Assembly (NCBI RefSeq): GCF_014698045.1 | Contig: NZ_JACJSE010000009.1 | Coordinates: 186,001 to 250,000 of the forward strand | DNA: 64,000 nt | Direction: 5' to 3' | Origin: Aulosira sp. FACHB-615 | GTDB lineage: Bacteria; Cyanobacteriota; Cyanobacteriia; Cyanobacteriales; Nostocaceae | Notes under the pieces: generated by a model | Told to the model about the DNA's origin: nothing | The model's input: only the letters and a program-made list of their open reading frames with translations | The model's database searches: none | Translations under genes and position numbers: made by a program | Shown: piece after piece, positions 1-8,997 of the stretch | Numbering within the stretch: position 1 is the first letter of the stretch | Layout: every line of letters starts with the position of its first letter

Positions 1-51
1 GCAAGAGTCTGCGATCGCCTTTCTTGAAACCCACAACAGGATTCAAATACC

Positions 52-315
52 ATGATTACACAAGTACAAAATTTTACCCAACAGTATTTACCAAGCACAG
101 GTTTTGAGATTCCCACACTCAAGCAATCTGCGGTATTTCCTACCAGAGAACCAGTTAAACATTTATTGATTGGTTCGCCTAAAGCGGTGACTAGTTCAAT
201 TTACCGTTTGCAAGCAATTGGTTATGCAAGTGTCGGCGACTGGAGTCCATTACTACCCACAGCCAACGCTGGGGAAGTGATGAGTATATTAATTCGTCAA
301 ATTTTCATCGCATAA
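52..315 (+). CDS. Small conserved cyanobacterial protein, function unknown
   Basis: An 87-residue protein starting at an ATG. It has no signal peptide, no membrane segment and no catalytic motif that I recognise. The middle part (about residues 33-60, with LLIGSPKAV and LQAIGYASVGDWSPL) is well composed and looks like real coding sequence. Its style matches small conserved proteins of filamentous cyanobacteria, but I assign no function. A GC-rich hairpin follows the stop codon at once and probably terminates the transcript. Nothing upstream identifies an operon partner because the window begins 51 bases before the start. Confidence 0.6.
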   Translation: MITQVQNFTQQYLPSTGFEIPTLKQSAVFPTREPVKHLLIGSPKAVTSSIYRLQAIGYASVGDWSPLLPTANAGEVMSILIRQIFIA

Positions 316-325
316 CCTGAAACCA

Positions 326-351
326 AAACCCCGACTCAACCGCCGGGGTTT
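326..351 (+). terminator. Hairpin terminator after the first gene
   Basis: An 8-bp stem (AAACCCCG at 326-333 pairs with CGGGGTTT at 344-351) with a 10-nt loop lies 11 bases after the stop codon. There is no long T-tract after it, so it may act as an RNA 3'-end stabiliser as much as a factor-independent terminator. Confidence 0.55.
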
Positions 352-1108
352 GAGCAAATTAGCATTTACGCACAAAGATTTTCTGTTAGCGATCGCTTGC
401 TATGATCACGCTGGTTTCTTCCATTGTGGCTGGTAATATCGATATATCACGCAATATCACGCAGCAAGAGCAAGGGTTTAAAATTACTGCATAGCCTTTG
501 ATTCTATGTCATCCTCGCTTCGAGGATCAATGCTCAATACACAAGGGTATTTTACGGCTATGCGAGAATTTGGGAACTCAAGAGAGTGAGTGCGTTAAGT
601 GTTGCTACATCAAGATAATTTAAAGTTCACTTCATAAATCATCTCTCATACCCTGAGCCTTTTCCATATATTTAACTAGGTGCGATCGCTAATCACCTAG
701 AACTTAGCGAAAACTGTCCGTAATTTTTCGATATCCCGTAAATCACGTATATTTAGCAACATCGTATTTCCTTCTAAGTATTAACTGAAATTTGTCTGTA
801 ATTATGCTGAATCTTCCGCAGGCGTAGTTGAATAATTCGGTGAAACTTCTTATAGAAATTCCGTTAAATCTTGATATTATTCCTGAGCGAAACTCCTACT
901 TTTGCCGTTAGGAGATAATGCGAATATATATATTAGGTCAAACATGATTAATCCAAATATTTTCAGGAAATCTTCTCCGTGTAATCACTGCTTTATAGAA
1001 TCTTTAATTGCAATAAGATAGTTATTAAGAAAACCTGAAAATATTGAATCACTACTTGAGATTCAGTGTAAAACTTGCGTGAACTAAAAATATAAACAAT
1101 CAAGAAAT
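352..1108. other. Long AT-rich spacer without a convincing gene
   Basis: About 760 bases with only short, badly composed reading frames. It holds two GCGATCGC octamers (near 390 and 683) and otherwise AT-rich sequence that probably includes the promoter of the decarboxylase gene at 1109. I saw no tRNA, no clear terminator and no complete copy of the dispersed repeats found elsewhere in the window. Confidence 0.6.
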
Positions 1109-2260
1109 ATGTTAGATACTGTGAGCAAAGAGTTAGCACTTTTTTGGCAGCAAATAGAACAGAAAACGCAATTCCATGCAGGTTATCCATATAATTTAAG
1201 TTGTGATTTCACTTATCTAACCAAGTTCTTTAATTTTTTATTAAATAATGCCGGTGACCCCTATGTAGAGCCAGATTTTGGTCTACATTCCCGCAAATTT
1301 GAACAAGAAGTTCTATCATTTTTTTCCCAACTATATAAAATTCCCGAAAATGAATCGTGGGGCTATGTAACTGCTGGTGGAACAGAGGGAAATTTATATG
1401 GAATGCTATTAGCAAGAGAAATTTATCCCGATGGCATTCTCTATTCATCTCAAGATTCTCATTACTCTATTGCTAAAGCTGCTAGACTTTTTGGGATAAA
1501 GCATCAAGTAATTAATTCCCAAACAAATGGCGAGATAAATTATCAACATTTATCCCAGGCAATTCAACAAAATTCCCAACGCCCAGTCATTCTTAACTTG
1601 AATATTGGCACTACTGTTAAAGGCGCAATTGATAACCTAGATAAAGTTCTAGAAATTCTCAAACAGCATCAAATTAAAGATTACTACATTCATTGTGATG
1701 CCGCGCTTTCGGGGATGATTTTACCATTTTTAGAGAATGCCCCCCAAATTAACTTTCAAAGACCAATAGATAGTATCGCTATTTCTGGTAAATTCATTGG
1801 TTCGCCCCTACCTTGTGGTGTAGTTTTAACTAAGAAAAAGTGGGTAGAAAAAGTAGAAACTATGATTGAATATCTTGGTTCTAAAGATACCACTATTCTT
1901 GGTTCTCGTAATGGTCATACGCCTCTAATTATTTGGTATGCGCTGAAAACCAGAGGTTATGAAGGATTCGCCAAAGAAGCAAAAACATGTATTCAAAACG
2001 CCCAATATTTATTCCAGCAACTTAAATTGCGAGAATATCCCTGTATGCTGAATAAATTCTCCAATACTGTGGTGTTTCAAAAGCCGAGCCAACCTTTAAT
2101 TAAAAAATGGCAATTGGCTACTATGGATAATGTGGCACATCTGATTGTCATGCAAAATATAGACCGACACAAAATTGATACTTTCGTGAATGAACTGGTC
2201 TTACAAGAAGGATTATTACCAGAATCTGAATATTTACACTTACAACCAGTACTTTCTTAA
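1109..2260 (+). CDS. hdc: PLP-dependent histidine decarboxylase-like protein
   Basis: A 383-residue member of the group II pyridoxal-phosphate decarboxylases, closest in style to bacterial histidine decarboxylase (histidine to histamine plus CO2), which is about this length. Visible family motifs are VTAGGTEGNLYG (about 89-100), SSQDSHYSIAKAA (about 114-126), the cofactor-binding HCDAALSG (about 194-201) and SGKFIGSPLPCG around the expected PLP lysine, K228. In the family this last motif normally reads SGHKFIGSP, so the histidine just before the lysine is missing here without a frame change. It starts at ATG 1109 with no strong Shine-Dalgarno sequence. An SDR oxidoreductase follows after a 128-bp repeat element. 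Fold confidence is high; substrate and activity are uncertain because of the lost histidine. Confidence 0.8.
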   Translation: MLDTVSKELALFWQQIEQKTQFHAGYPYNLSCDFTYLTKFFNFLLNNAGDPYVEPDFGLHSRKFEQEVLSFFSQLYKIPENESWGYVTAGGTEGNLYGMLLAREIYPDGILYSSQDSHYSIAKAARLFGIKHQVINSQTNGEINYQHLSQAIQQNSQRPVILNLNIGTTVKGAIDNLDKVLEILKQHQIKDYYIHCDAALSGMILPFLENAPQINFQRPIDSIAISGKFIGSPLPCGVVLTKKKWVEKVETMIEYLGSKDTTILGSRNGHTPLIIWYALKTRGYEGFAKEAKTCIQNAQYLFQQLKLREYPCMLNKFSNTVVFQKPSQPLIKKWQLATMDNVAHLIVMQNIDRHKIDTFVNELVLQEGLLPESEYLHLQPVLS

Positions 2261-2315
2261 TTAAGTGTTGTTGAAAAACTGATCATTAAAAATGGGTGTG
2301 AGGATTTTAAACATC

Positions 2316-2443
2316 CAGGACTTACGCACCAATCAATATTGTCTATGAAAATTGGGTGTAAGGATGTGTGAGTAAGGGTATTAGATACATACACCCCTGT
2401 ACCCCTACACCCTCACCAAAATCCTTTTTATGCGTAAGTCCTA
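2316..2443. mobile_element. MITE-like element, family A, copy 1
   Basis: A 128-bp element bounded by CAGGACTTACGCA and TGCGTAAGTCCTA and flanked by the 5-bp direct repeat ACATC (2311-2315 and 2444-2448). The interior carries runs such as acacccctgtacccctacaccc that recur in other copies. It has no coding capacity, so it would need a transposase supplied elsewhere. Confidence 0.8.
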
Positions 2444-2480
2444 ACATCTACACCCTGATACCAACAAGGACTAAGAATTT

Positions 2481-3245
2481 ATGGAATTAGCAAATAAAGT
2501 TGCTTTAGTGACTGGGGGTAGTTCTGGTATTGGTCGAGCCACGGCTAAACTGTTTGCGGCTGAGGGTGCTAAAGTAGCGATCGCTGATATTGATACCACT
2601 GGTGGTTTATCTCTGCTGGAAGAAATCAAAAATAGTGGTGGAGAAGCCACTTTTCACAACTGCGATGTGAGTGATGAAAATCAGGTGCAGCATTGGATTG
2701 AAAGTGTCGTAAATCAATGGTACAGCATCGATATCTTAGTTGCGAATGCGGGAATTTTAGCCATTGGTTCTCTAGAAAAAGCTGGCAATTTTGATTGGGA
2801 TAAAGTCTTAGGAACTAATGTTAAAGGCTATGCTTTTTGTGCTAAATATGCCATCCCCCATATACGTCAGCGTGGTGGTGGTGCAATTGTCAACGTTGCA
2901 TCCATAGCGGCTTTGATTGCCTTTCCCAATTTTGCATTGTATAACACTACCAAAGGCGCAGTTGTCCAATTAACCCGCAGTTTGGCTCATGATTTAGCAA
3001 CAGAAAATATTCGAGTTAATTGTGTTTGTCCAGGCGTAATTGATACATTACAGATACAACAATTTGCTGATTGGCAAGGTGTGACAAAAGAAGAAGCAAT
3101 TCATCAACTCGCTGCAACAATTCCCGTCAAACGCTTAGGACAACCCCAAGAAGTCGCTCAAGCTATTTTATTTCTTGCTTCTGATAAAGCCTCATATATT
3201 ACAGCAACATCCCTGGTGATAGATGGGGGTTATACGGTGCAGTAG
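2481..3245 (+). CDS. SDR family NAD(P)-dependent oxidoreductase
   Basis: A 254-residue classical short-chain dehydrogenase/reductase. The Rossmann glycine motif TGGSSGIG is at about 11-18, the NAG motif (VANAGIL) at about 88-94, the catalytic serine in NVASIAA at about 138-144 and YNTTKGA gives the YxxxK pair at about 154-158. A C-terminal segment ending in IDGGYT is typical of FabG-like SDRs. Aspartates following the second strand (IADIDTTGG) suggest NAD rather than NADP, which is an inference. The substrate cannot be read from sequence. It lies on the same strand as the decarboxylase but is separated from it by a repeat element, so co-transcription is uncertain. Confidence 0.9.
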   Translation: MELANKVALVTGGSSGIGRATAKLFAAEGAKVAIADIDTTGGLSLLEEIKNSGGEATFHNCDVSDENQVQHWIESVVNQWYSIDILVANAGILAIGSLEKAGNFDWDKVLGTNVKGYAFCAKYAIPHIRQRGGGAIVNVASIAALIAFPNFALYNTTKGAVVQLTRSLAHDLATENIRVNCVCPGVIDTLQIQQFADWQGVTKEEAIHQLAATIPVKRLGQPQEVAQAILFLASDKASYITATSLVIDGGYTVQ

Positions 3246-3562
3246 TGAAGGGAGACAAGGGAGACAAGGGGAAGGTTTCGACACTTCGGCAAAGCTCACT
3301 AACCGAAGCCTATCGAGCATTGAGCGTTCGCGTAGCGTCTCCCTTGGGGAGAAGTCGAAATGCGTCTTTTAGCTATTTATAATCTGTAACCTATCACCTG
3401 TAACTTATAGGACTCATATTTGATTTATGAAAAAAATCAGTACACTCAGATCAAGCTGCTTTCCTACTCCCTACTCCCCATTCCCTACTCCCTGCCTATC
3501 GCGCTTGCGCTGCGCTTCGCGCACCACACAAATAGATTCAGAAATCACATCGGATTCCTATA
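3246..3562. repeat. Spacer made of dispersed repeats
   Basis: This spacer is mostly repeat sequence. It contains gggagacaagg runs, a palindromic block around 3300-3360 with gcgttcgcgtagcgtctc, and a 151-bp element at about 3409-3559 that begins AGGACTCATATTTGATT and ends in GGATTCCT (family D, also at 35445-35566). That element ends four bases before the stop codon of the minus-strand gene that follows. Confidence 0.65.
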
Positions 3563-5383
3563 TCACCTGCTTTGATTTTGAAACTCATATCCCCCGGCTT
3601 TAATTGTCAATTTACCTGATTTCCATCCTTGATAAATTGGGCTTTTAACACCATCAGCACTTTGATAAACAGCAAAATGTTCTCGCCAATTATGTTGTTT
3701 ACCATTGCGCCAAACTTTCGGTAAATTTACACCTTGATATTGCATTTTTACCTTACTAGAAACACCTTGATATTCCACTTCTCCCTGATCTAGCTGCTGT
3801 AGATTTAAGCAAGATTGAGAAATAACAGACTGTTGAAACTTCTCCCAGCTACCGTGGGTTTCTGGTTCACCAACTTCCAGGGCAAAGCCTGTGTATTTTT
3901 TACCATTACCTGTTGCTGTTAAAATTTGGTCATCAGGATATTGTTTTTGAATAGTTTGAGTTGCTGTTGCATTTACACCTTCCACCACTAAATTAATTGG
4001 TGTTAATGCCAGCCATGTTTTTTCGTATTTAATAAAAGTTATGCCCTTACTGCTCTCTACCAAGGCAGATTTAGGGAGAAAAAATTGAAATGGTGCTTGG
4101 GGTTGATGATTCAGCCAGATTACCAAATTACGATATTGAGCGATGTTTTCTCCGCCAAGGGAAGCAGTAGAAATTTTTGTCGGGTCTGTGCCGGTGGAAG
4201 CGATAAAATAATCTACTCCACGTTGGGAATTAAACGCCATCATTTTAAAACCGTTCCAGTCGCCGCCAGAACCTTGGGCTAACGTTCCTAATTGAAATGT
4301 CTGACCAAAATAAAGAGTTTCATAAAACTGTGGTGCAGCATCATTTCCCGGTTTCCAGTTTTCGTAAGTGGGTTTGGAATTAAGTAATTCCACTGGTTTG
4401 GGAAATTGCTTTTTTGCTAAGGCGACAATTGCTGGTGGGGGACGGTAGCTGCTGGTAATGAGATGTACTTCGTCTGGGGATGGGTTGGGATCTGAGATGG
4501 GAGAATCACCAAAATATAGTCCTAATTCATGAGTTGCTAAGGAACACCAAACGCAGTTACCGCCGCTATTGTCACGCTTTGAGGGGCCACCAAAGCCACC
4601 GCGCCAATATTTCAACGCGCCGGATGCAAAAAACCAATCAAGTGCAGATTTAGCCAGAGATTTGGTTTCAGGATCTTGAGCAAAATCATAGAGGTTAATA
4701 TAGCCAGTAATGGTATGTCCCAGGTAGTTTTCCGAGTCCCATTCGCCTTGACCAATTTGGTAGAGAGTGCGGATATCACGCCGAATACGTTCTTTATATA
4801 TTTTGCGTGTGGCTTCGTTACCTGTTTCTTGGGCAAATAAATAAACTGCGACATTCCGCATTCCTTTTAGATTATCGGTGTTGCGGCAGTCTACCCAAGT
4901 ATTGCAATTATCAGATGATTTCACCCAAAATTTGCGCGGAGTGATCCACTTGCGTGTCAGTGGGTCTTTTTCGGTCAAAATTGCCATTGCTTTCCGCATT
5001 CGCTGACGATAACTTGGGTCAAGATATTTGCCAAAGTAAAAGTATTTGCGGACTTGGCCTTTGAGGGTAAAGCTAGAGTAAAAATCAATACCCAAGGTAT
5101 GAGCATGAAGCTGACGATCAGCGTCTTCTGATTGCAAAAAAGCGATCGCCTTTTCTCGATTACCTGCCAAAAAGTCCATCATCGCTTTTGGATAAGATTT
5201 TTTTTCATTCTCAAAGGCTGTCGAACCGTATTTCTCACCAGCAAATTTAGCAATTGTTTGCTGAGAACGTTCTTTAAACTCAGCCTCCATCTGCGGTGTC
5301 CATTGTGACTCAGATTTAGGCTGGTTAGCACCCAGACATAACAAGCAAATGATAAAAGCTAACCCAGGGTGTAATTTTTTCAT
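3563..5383 (-). CDS. Secreted protein of unknown function, toroid-like fold suspected
   Basis: I place the start at the second methionine (5383), giving about 606 residues and a clean signal peptide (MKKLHPGLAF, then IICLLCLGA) with a possible lipobox cysteine. An upstream ATG at 5404 would overlap the preceding gene. The middle contains EWDSENYLGHT and repeated aromatic-rich helices, followed by a beta-rich C-terminal half. This pattern recalls alpha/alpha-toroid plus beta-sandwich polysaccharide lyases such as the heparinase II/III group, but I see no diagnostic active site, so that is only a suggestion. It sits directly downstream of the permease-GGDEF-EAL gene and is probably co-transcribed with it, which would fit a c-di-GMP-linked role in exopolysaccharide. 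Function remains unknown. Confidence 0.65.
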   Translation of the reverse strand: MKKLHPGLAFIICLLCLGANQPKSESQWTPQMEAEFKERSQQTIAKFAGEKYGSTAFENEKKSYPKAMMDFLAGNREKAIAFLQSEDADRQLHAHTLGIDFYSSFTLKGQVRKYFYFGKYLDPSYRQRMRKAMAILTEKDPLTRKWITPRKFWVKSSDNCNTWVDCRNTDNLKGMRNVAVYLFAQETGNEATRKIYKERIRRDIRTLYQIGQGEWDSENYLGHTITGYINLYDFAQDPETKSLAKSALDWFFASGALKYWRGGFGGPSKRDNSGGNCVWCSLATHELGLYFGDSPISDPNPSPDEVHLITSSYRPPPAIVALAKKQFPKPVELLNSKPTYENWKPGNDAAPQFYETLYFGQTFQLGTLAQGSGGDWNGFKMMAFNSQRGVDYFIASTGTDPTKISTASLGGENIAQYRNLVIWLNHQPQAPFQFFLPKSALVESSKGITFIKYEKTWLALTPINLVVEGVNATATQTIQKQYPDDQILTATGNGKKYTGFALEVGEPETHGSWEKFQQSVISQSCLNLQQLDQGEVEYQGVSSKVKMQYQGVNLPKVWRNGKQHNWREHFAVYQSADGVKSPIYQGWKSGKLTIKAGGYEFQNQSR

Positions 5384-5393
5384 AAGCAATATA

Positions 5394-8300
5394 TTACACT
5401 TCAAAAAACTTCTTCTCCGATAAATTACTGTGCAGTAGTCCTTCTACTACAGAACCTTCCAAGGCTGGGAAGAAGAAATATCCTTGTCCTTGGTCGCATT
5501 TTAAGGCTTTGAGTTGGGTTAATTGTTCTACTGTTTCAATGCCTTCGGCGGTGACTGACATATTTAAACTGTGGGCTAATGTAATAATGGCTCGCACAAT
5601 TTCTAAATTTTCCCCCCGACTACCGATATTACGAATAAAAGAGCGATCGATTTTAATCGTTCTCAGTGGTAAGCGGTGCAAATAACTTAAGGATGAATAA
5701 CCTGTACCAAAATCATCCATGTGTAACTCAATATTCAAGGTAGTTAATTGCGAAAGCATAGCGTTGGCTAATTCAAAGTTATCCATCAGCAAGCTTTCGG
5801 TAATTTCCAACTTCAAACTACTGGGTTCTAAACCTGTATTGTGCAGAACTTGTTGCACTTGTTTGACAATATCTGGCTGCATAACTTGTTTGCCAGAAAA
5901 ATTGACGCTAATTGTCAAGGGTACACAAGCAGGAAATTGTTGATGCCATACTTGCAATTGGCGACAAGCTTCATAAAGCACCCATTGACCAATAGAAGCA
6001 ATCATTCCAGTTTCTTCCGCTAAGGGAATAAATTCTTCTGGAGAAATAATCCCTCTTTCAGGATGATGCCATCTAATTAAGGCTTCAAAACCAACAATTC
6101 TACCTGTAACTAGAGACACAATTGGCTGATAGTGCAGGCGAAATTCTTCTTGCTGAATCAGTGCATGACGCATCGCCGTTTCTAGCTGCAATAGCAGAGA
6201 TGCACTTTCGTGCATAGTGGGATGAAAAATTTCATAACGTGCTTTACCATTAGATTTTGCTGAATACATTGCCACATCAGCATCTCGCAGAATATGTGCA
6301 GCTTGCTCATAATTATTGCTACTTAAGGCAATCCCCATACTTGCGTTAGTAAAGACTTTATGTTCATTTAATTGAAAAGGTAAAGCCAGTAAAGTTTGAA
6401 TGCGTTCAGCTACCTGGATTGCACCGTTGATACCATCGATTTCTTCCAGTAAAATTGTGAACTCATCACCGCCAAACCGCGCCACCATATCGCCTGCGCG
6501 TAAAATTGACTGGAGTCGATGGGAAATAGCAATTAACAGTTGATTGCCGAGTAAATGCCCTAAACTATCATTAATTACTTTAAAGCGGTCTAAATCTAAA
6601 AAAATAACAGCAAATACATAATCTAGCTTTTGTTTGCTGCGTTCTAGAGATAGTTTAACTCGCTCCATAAACAAAGATTGGTTGGGTAATCCTGTCAGGG
6701 CATCATGTAAACTGTTGTGCAGCAGTAGTTCTTGGGTTCTTTGTCGTTCCAGAATATCTTGTTGCAGCTGTTGATTAACTCTCATCAGTTCAATGGTACG
6801 TTCTGCGACTAACTGTTCCAACTGACAACGGTATTGTTGGAGTTCTTCTTCGGCTAGTTTGCGTTGTGTGATATCTCGCAAAATGACAACATATTGTCCT
6901 AATGACAAGTTAGAAGGCTGGGAAACAGTAGACTCTACAATATATGAACCATGTTTGGTGGTAAGAGTTTGTTCACTCCGCATCGACCATTGCTCTGGTT
7001 TACCATGATGGTTGATCAAGAAGAGATTTAAACTCTGTCCAATGAGTTGTTGAGTACTAATGTGAAATAATTCTTCTGCTGCTAAATTGGTCTGGATAAT
7101 TGTACCTTGTTCATCCAAAACTAAAACAACATCGGGAACGGTGTTGAGGGTGGTAATAAAGAGATTTTTGGCTTGTTGCCGTGCCTGATCAATGGCGGCA
7201 ATTTGTGGTAGGGTAGTCCAGCAGGCGATCGCTACCCCCACAAACGAAAGCATAACCAACACAATAGCCAGTAAAGCATTGCGTGAGTTGTCATGAAATT
7301 CACCTAATAAATCACGCAAAATCCAACTGCCAATAGCAGAAGCACAAATCAGCGATACTAAAACAATTACCTGAAGTACTACAAAATCTGAGTTATTACT
7401 AGTAAATTTTTCGGTGTAACGTTCTGTCCACCATTGGGGATGAAATGGTGCAAAGTTACAGCGACGCAAGCCCATATCTCCCATCATCAACACCAAAGGA
7501 ATAATCATCCCAATTAATAAATCTTGCCAACTCCAAGCTAATCCACCAACTACTAAAACTACTGCTTCTACCAAAAAAAAACCCAATGACCACCAAGGCC
7601 ACAAAACTTCTACTTGATGGCGACATAACCACAAGCCAAAATGTAGCCCCATAATGGCTAACAAATAGCATGTACCTGCCACTGTCACCAAGTGAGATAC
7701 ACTGCCTAGATTCAAACAAAGCAAACTGAGTAAAAAAGTAATAAAAATAGCTGGCCCCAAAATGCCTTGGCGGGAAACTACCGTAAACACAGGCGACAAC
7801 TGACCATCCAACGCCAGTTGGTAAAGAATCCGAGGAGAATTGGTAACGGCTGTGGCACAACTTAGCAGACAAGAAAACGCAATTAGCAGTGTAACTAAAA
7901 AAGGGGCAAATGAACCCCAAAAAGGTTGTGATGCCGCTAATAAATTCAAGAATGTATCTTCACCAAGATTAGTATTGGTAACGGTACACATTAATACCCA
8001 CGAACCACCAAGAAAAACAGGGGGAATTAGCCAAGTTGCTGTGGTTAAAAAATTCAAAGTTTTTTGCGGAGAACGGCTATCGGCAACAAAAGCAGTTGTG
8101 GTTTCACAAGCGTAAACTGAATAACTGGCTAGGAAAAACCATTTTGCCCATTCGGCAAAAGTTAGGCTGTGGGTACTAGGTGGAAATAAATTAATTCCCT
8201 GAGATAAAACTAACCAAAATATACCTTGAGTACAAAATAAAAGTACTAACGAAATTGCCGGAATTACAAAAAATAAGTGTAGTAGGGCGACAGCACGAGT

Positions 8301-8774
8301 CCCACTAAAAGCCACAATAAAGGGAATTGCTGTGAAGGTAATTTTTAAGAAAGTTTCTGGACAGGAAATACCTAAAGGTTGAAAATTAACTTTAACTAAG
8401 TCTGTCAGGATAATTGCGTATAATGCGGGTGCGGCTGCCCAGCTAAAATAATAAGCCAAAGCAACATAAAGACCCAAATAAGGATAGTTTTTGAGTAGCC
8501 GAGCCGTATAATTAGGTGTCCCTCCGGTTACATCCAGCCAATGTTTACCTAAACTTTGGATTTGTAAGTTCAAAATACAGGAAACAATTGTCCCAAACAC
8601 CCACACAAAAACAGCTTTAGATCCTAATGCTGCATGGATAACCGGTGCAGTGCCAATCCATCCTACATGACCCGTCAGCCCAAAGCCCCAGGTTTCTAGA
8701 TAACTTAAGGTACGTGGCAGGCGCATTACTAACCGTTGGGTTTTTTCGCCCTGCACAGAACTATTACTGACCAT
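5394..8774 (-). CDS. APC-type permease fused to PAS, GGDEF and EAL domains
   Basis: A 1126-residue membrane protein. Roughly residues 15-440 form a multi-helix amino-acid permease-like region (starting LETWGFGLTGHVGW) in the APC style. Two further membrane helices follow at about 465-520, then a PAS domain (about 540-645), a coiled coil, a GGDEF domain (about 685-855) and an EAL domain (about 870-1115). The cyclase motif GGDEF is intact and is preceded by RAGD in the position of the RxxD inhibitory site. The phosphodiesterase motifs EALIRWHHP, ITESLL, MDDFGTGYSSL, KIDRSF and TAEGIE are also intact, so both making and breaking cyclic di-GMP are possible. The natural reading is a sensor that uses a transporter-like domain to detect a small molecule. 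Its stop codon lies 10 bases upstream of the chosen start of the next gene. Confidence 0.9.
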   Translation of the reverse strand: MVSNSSVQGEKTQRLVMRLPRTLSYLETWGFGLTGHVGWIGTAPVIHAALGSKAVFVWVFGTIVSCILNLQIQSLGKHWLDVTGGTPNYTARLLKNYPYLGLYVALAYYFSWAAAPALYAIILTDLVKVNFQPLGISCPETFLKITFTAIPFIVAFSGTRAVALLHLFFVIPAISLVLLFCTQGIFWLVLSQGINLFPPSTHSLTFAEWAKWFFLASYSVYACETTTAFVADSRSPQKTLNFLTTATWLIPPVFLGGSWVLMCTVTNTNLGEDTFLNLLAASQPFWGSFAPFLVTLLIAFSCLLSCATAVTNSPRILYQLALDGQLSPVFTVVSRQGILGPAIFITFLLSLLCLNLGSVSHLVTVAGTCYLLAIMGLHFGLWLCRHQVEVLWPWWSLGFFLVEAVVLVVGGLAWSWQDLLIGMIIPLVLMMGDMGLRRCNFAPFHPQWWTERYTEKFTSNNSDFVVLQVIVLVSLICASAIGSWILRDLLGEFHDNSRNALLAIVLVMLSFVGVAIACWTTLPQIAAIDQARQQAKNLFITTLNTVPDVVLVLDEQGTIIQTNLAAEELFHISTQQLIGQSLNLFLINHHGKPEQWSMRSEQTLTTKHGSYIVESTVSQPSNLSLGQYVVILRDITQRKLAEEELQQYRCQLEQLVAERTIELMRVNQQLQQDILERQRTQELLLHNSLHDALTGLPNQSLFMERVKLSLERSKQKLDYVFAVIFLDLDRFKVINDSLGHLLGNQLLIAISHRLQSILRAGDMVARFGGDEFTILLEEIDGINGAIQVAERIQTLLALPFQLNEHKVFTNASMGIALSSNNYEQAAHILRDADVAMYSAKSNGKARYEIFHPTMHESASLLLQLETAMRHALIQQEEFRLHYQPIVSLVTGRIVGFEALIRWHHPERGIISPEEFIPLAEETGMIASIGQWVLYEACRQLQVWHQQFPACVPLTISVNFSGKQVMQPDIVKQVQQVLHNTGLEPSSLKLEITESLLMDNFELANAMLSQLTTLNIELHMDDFGTGYSSLSYLHRLPLRTIKIDRSFIRNIGSRGENLEIVRAIITLAHSLNMSVTAEGIETVEQLTQLKALKCDQGQGYFFFPALEGSVVEGLLHSNLSEKKFFEV

Positions 8775-8997
8775 TGTTTTCTAGCTAGATGTACTGACTA
8801 TCATCCACTGAATAACTGATCTGATTTTTTATGGCTTCCGTGTAACTGCTGAACTTACCTAGAAAATCTTAAGTGTGAACAAAAGGGAGTAGGGAATCGG
8901 GAGTCGGGAGTGGGGGTTTGAGGGTGTATGGGTGTAAGGGAAAATTTTGACCAAAAAGGCAGAATTTATGGGTATTTCCTCTTACTTCCTGCCTTCA

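Noticed and set aside
993..1190. Minus-strand frame overlapping the decarboxylase start
   Set aside because: Hydrophobic, AT-driven composition and overlap with a well-supported gene on the other strand.
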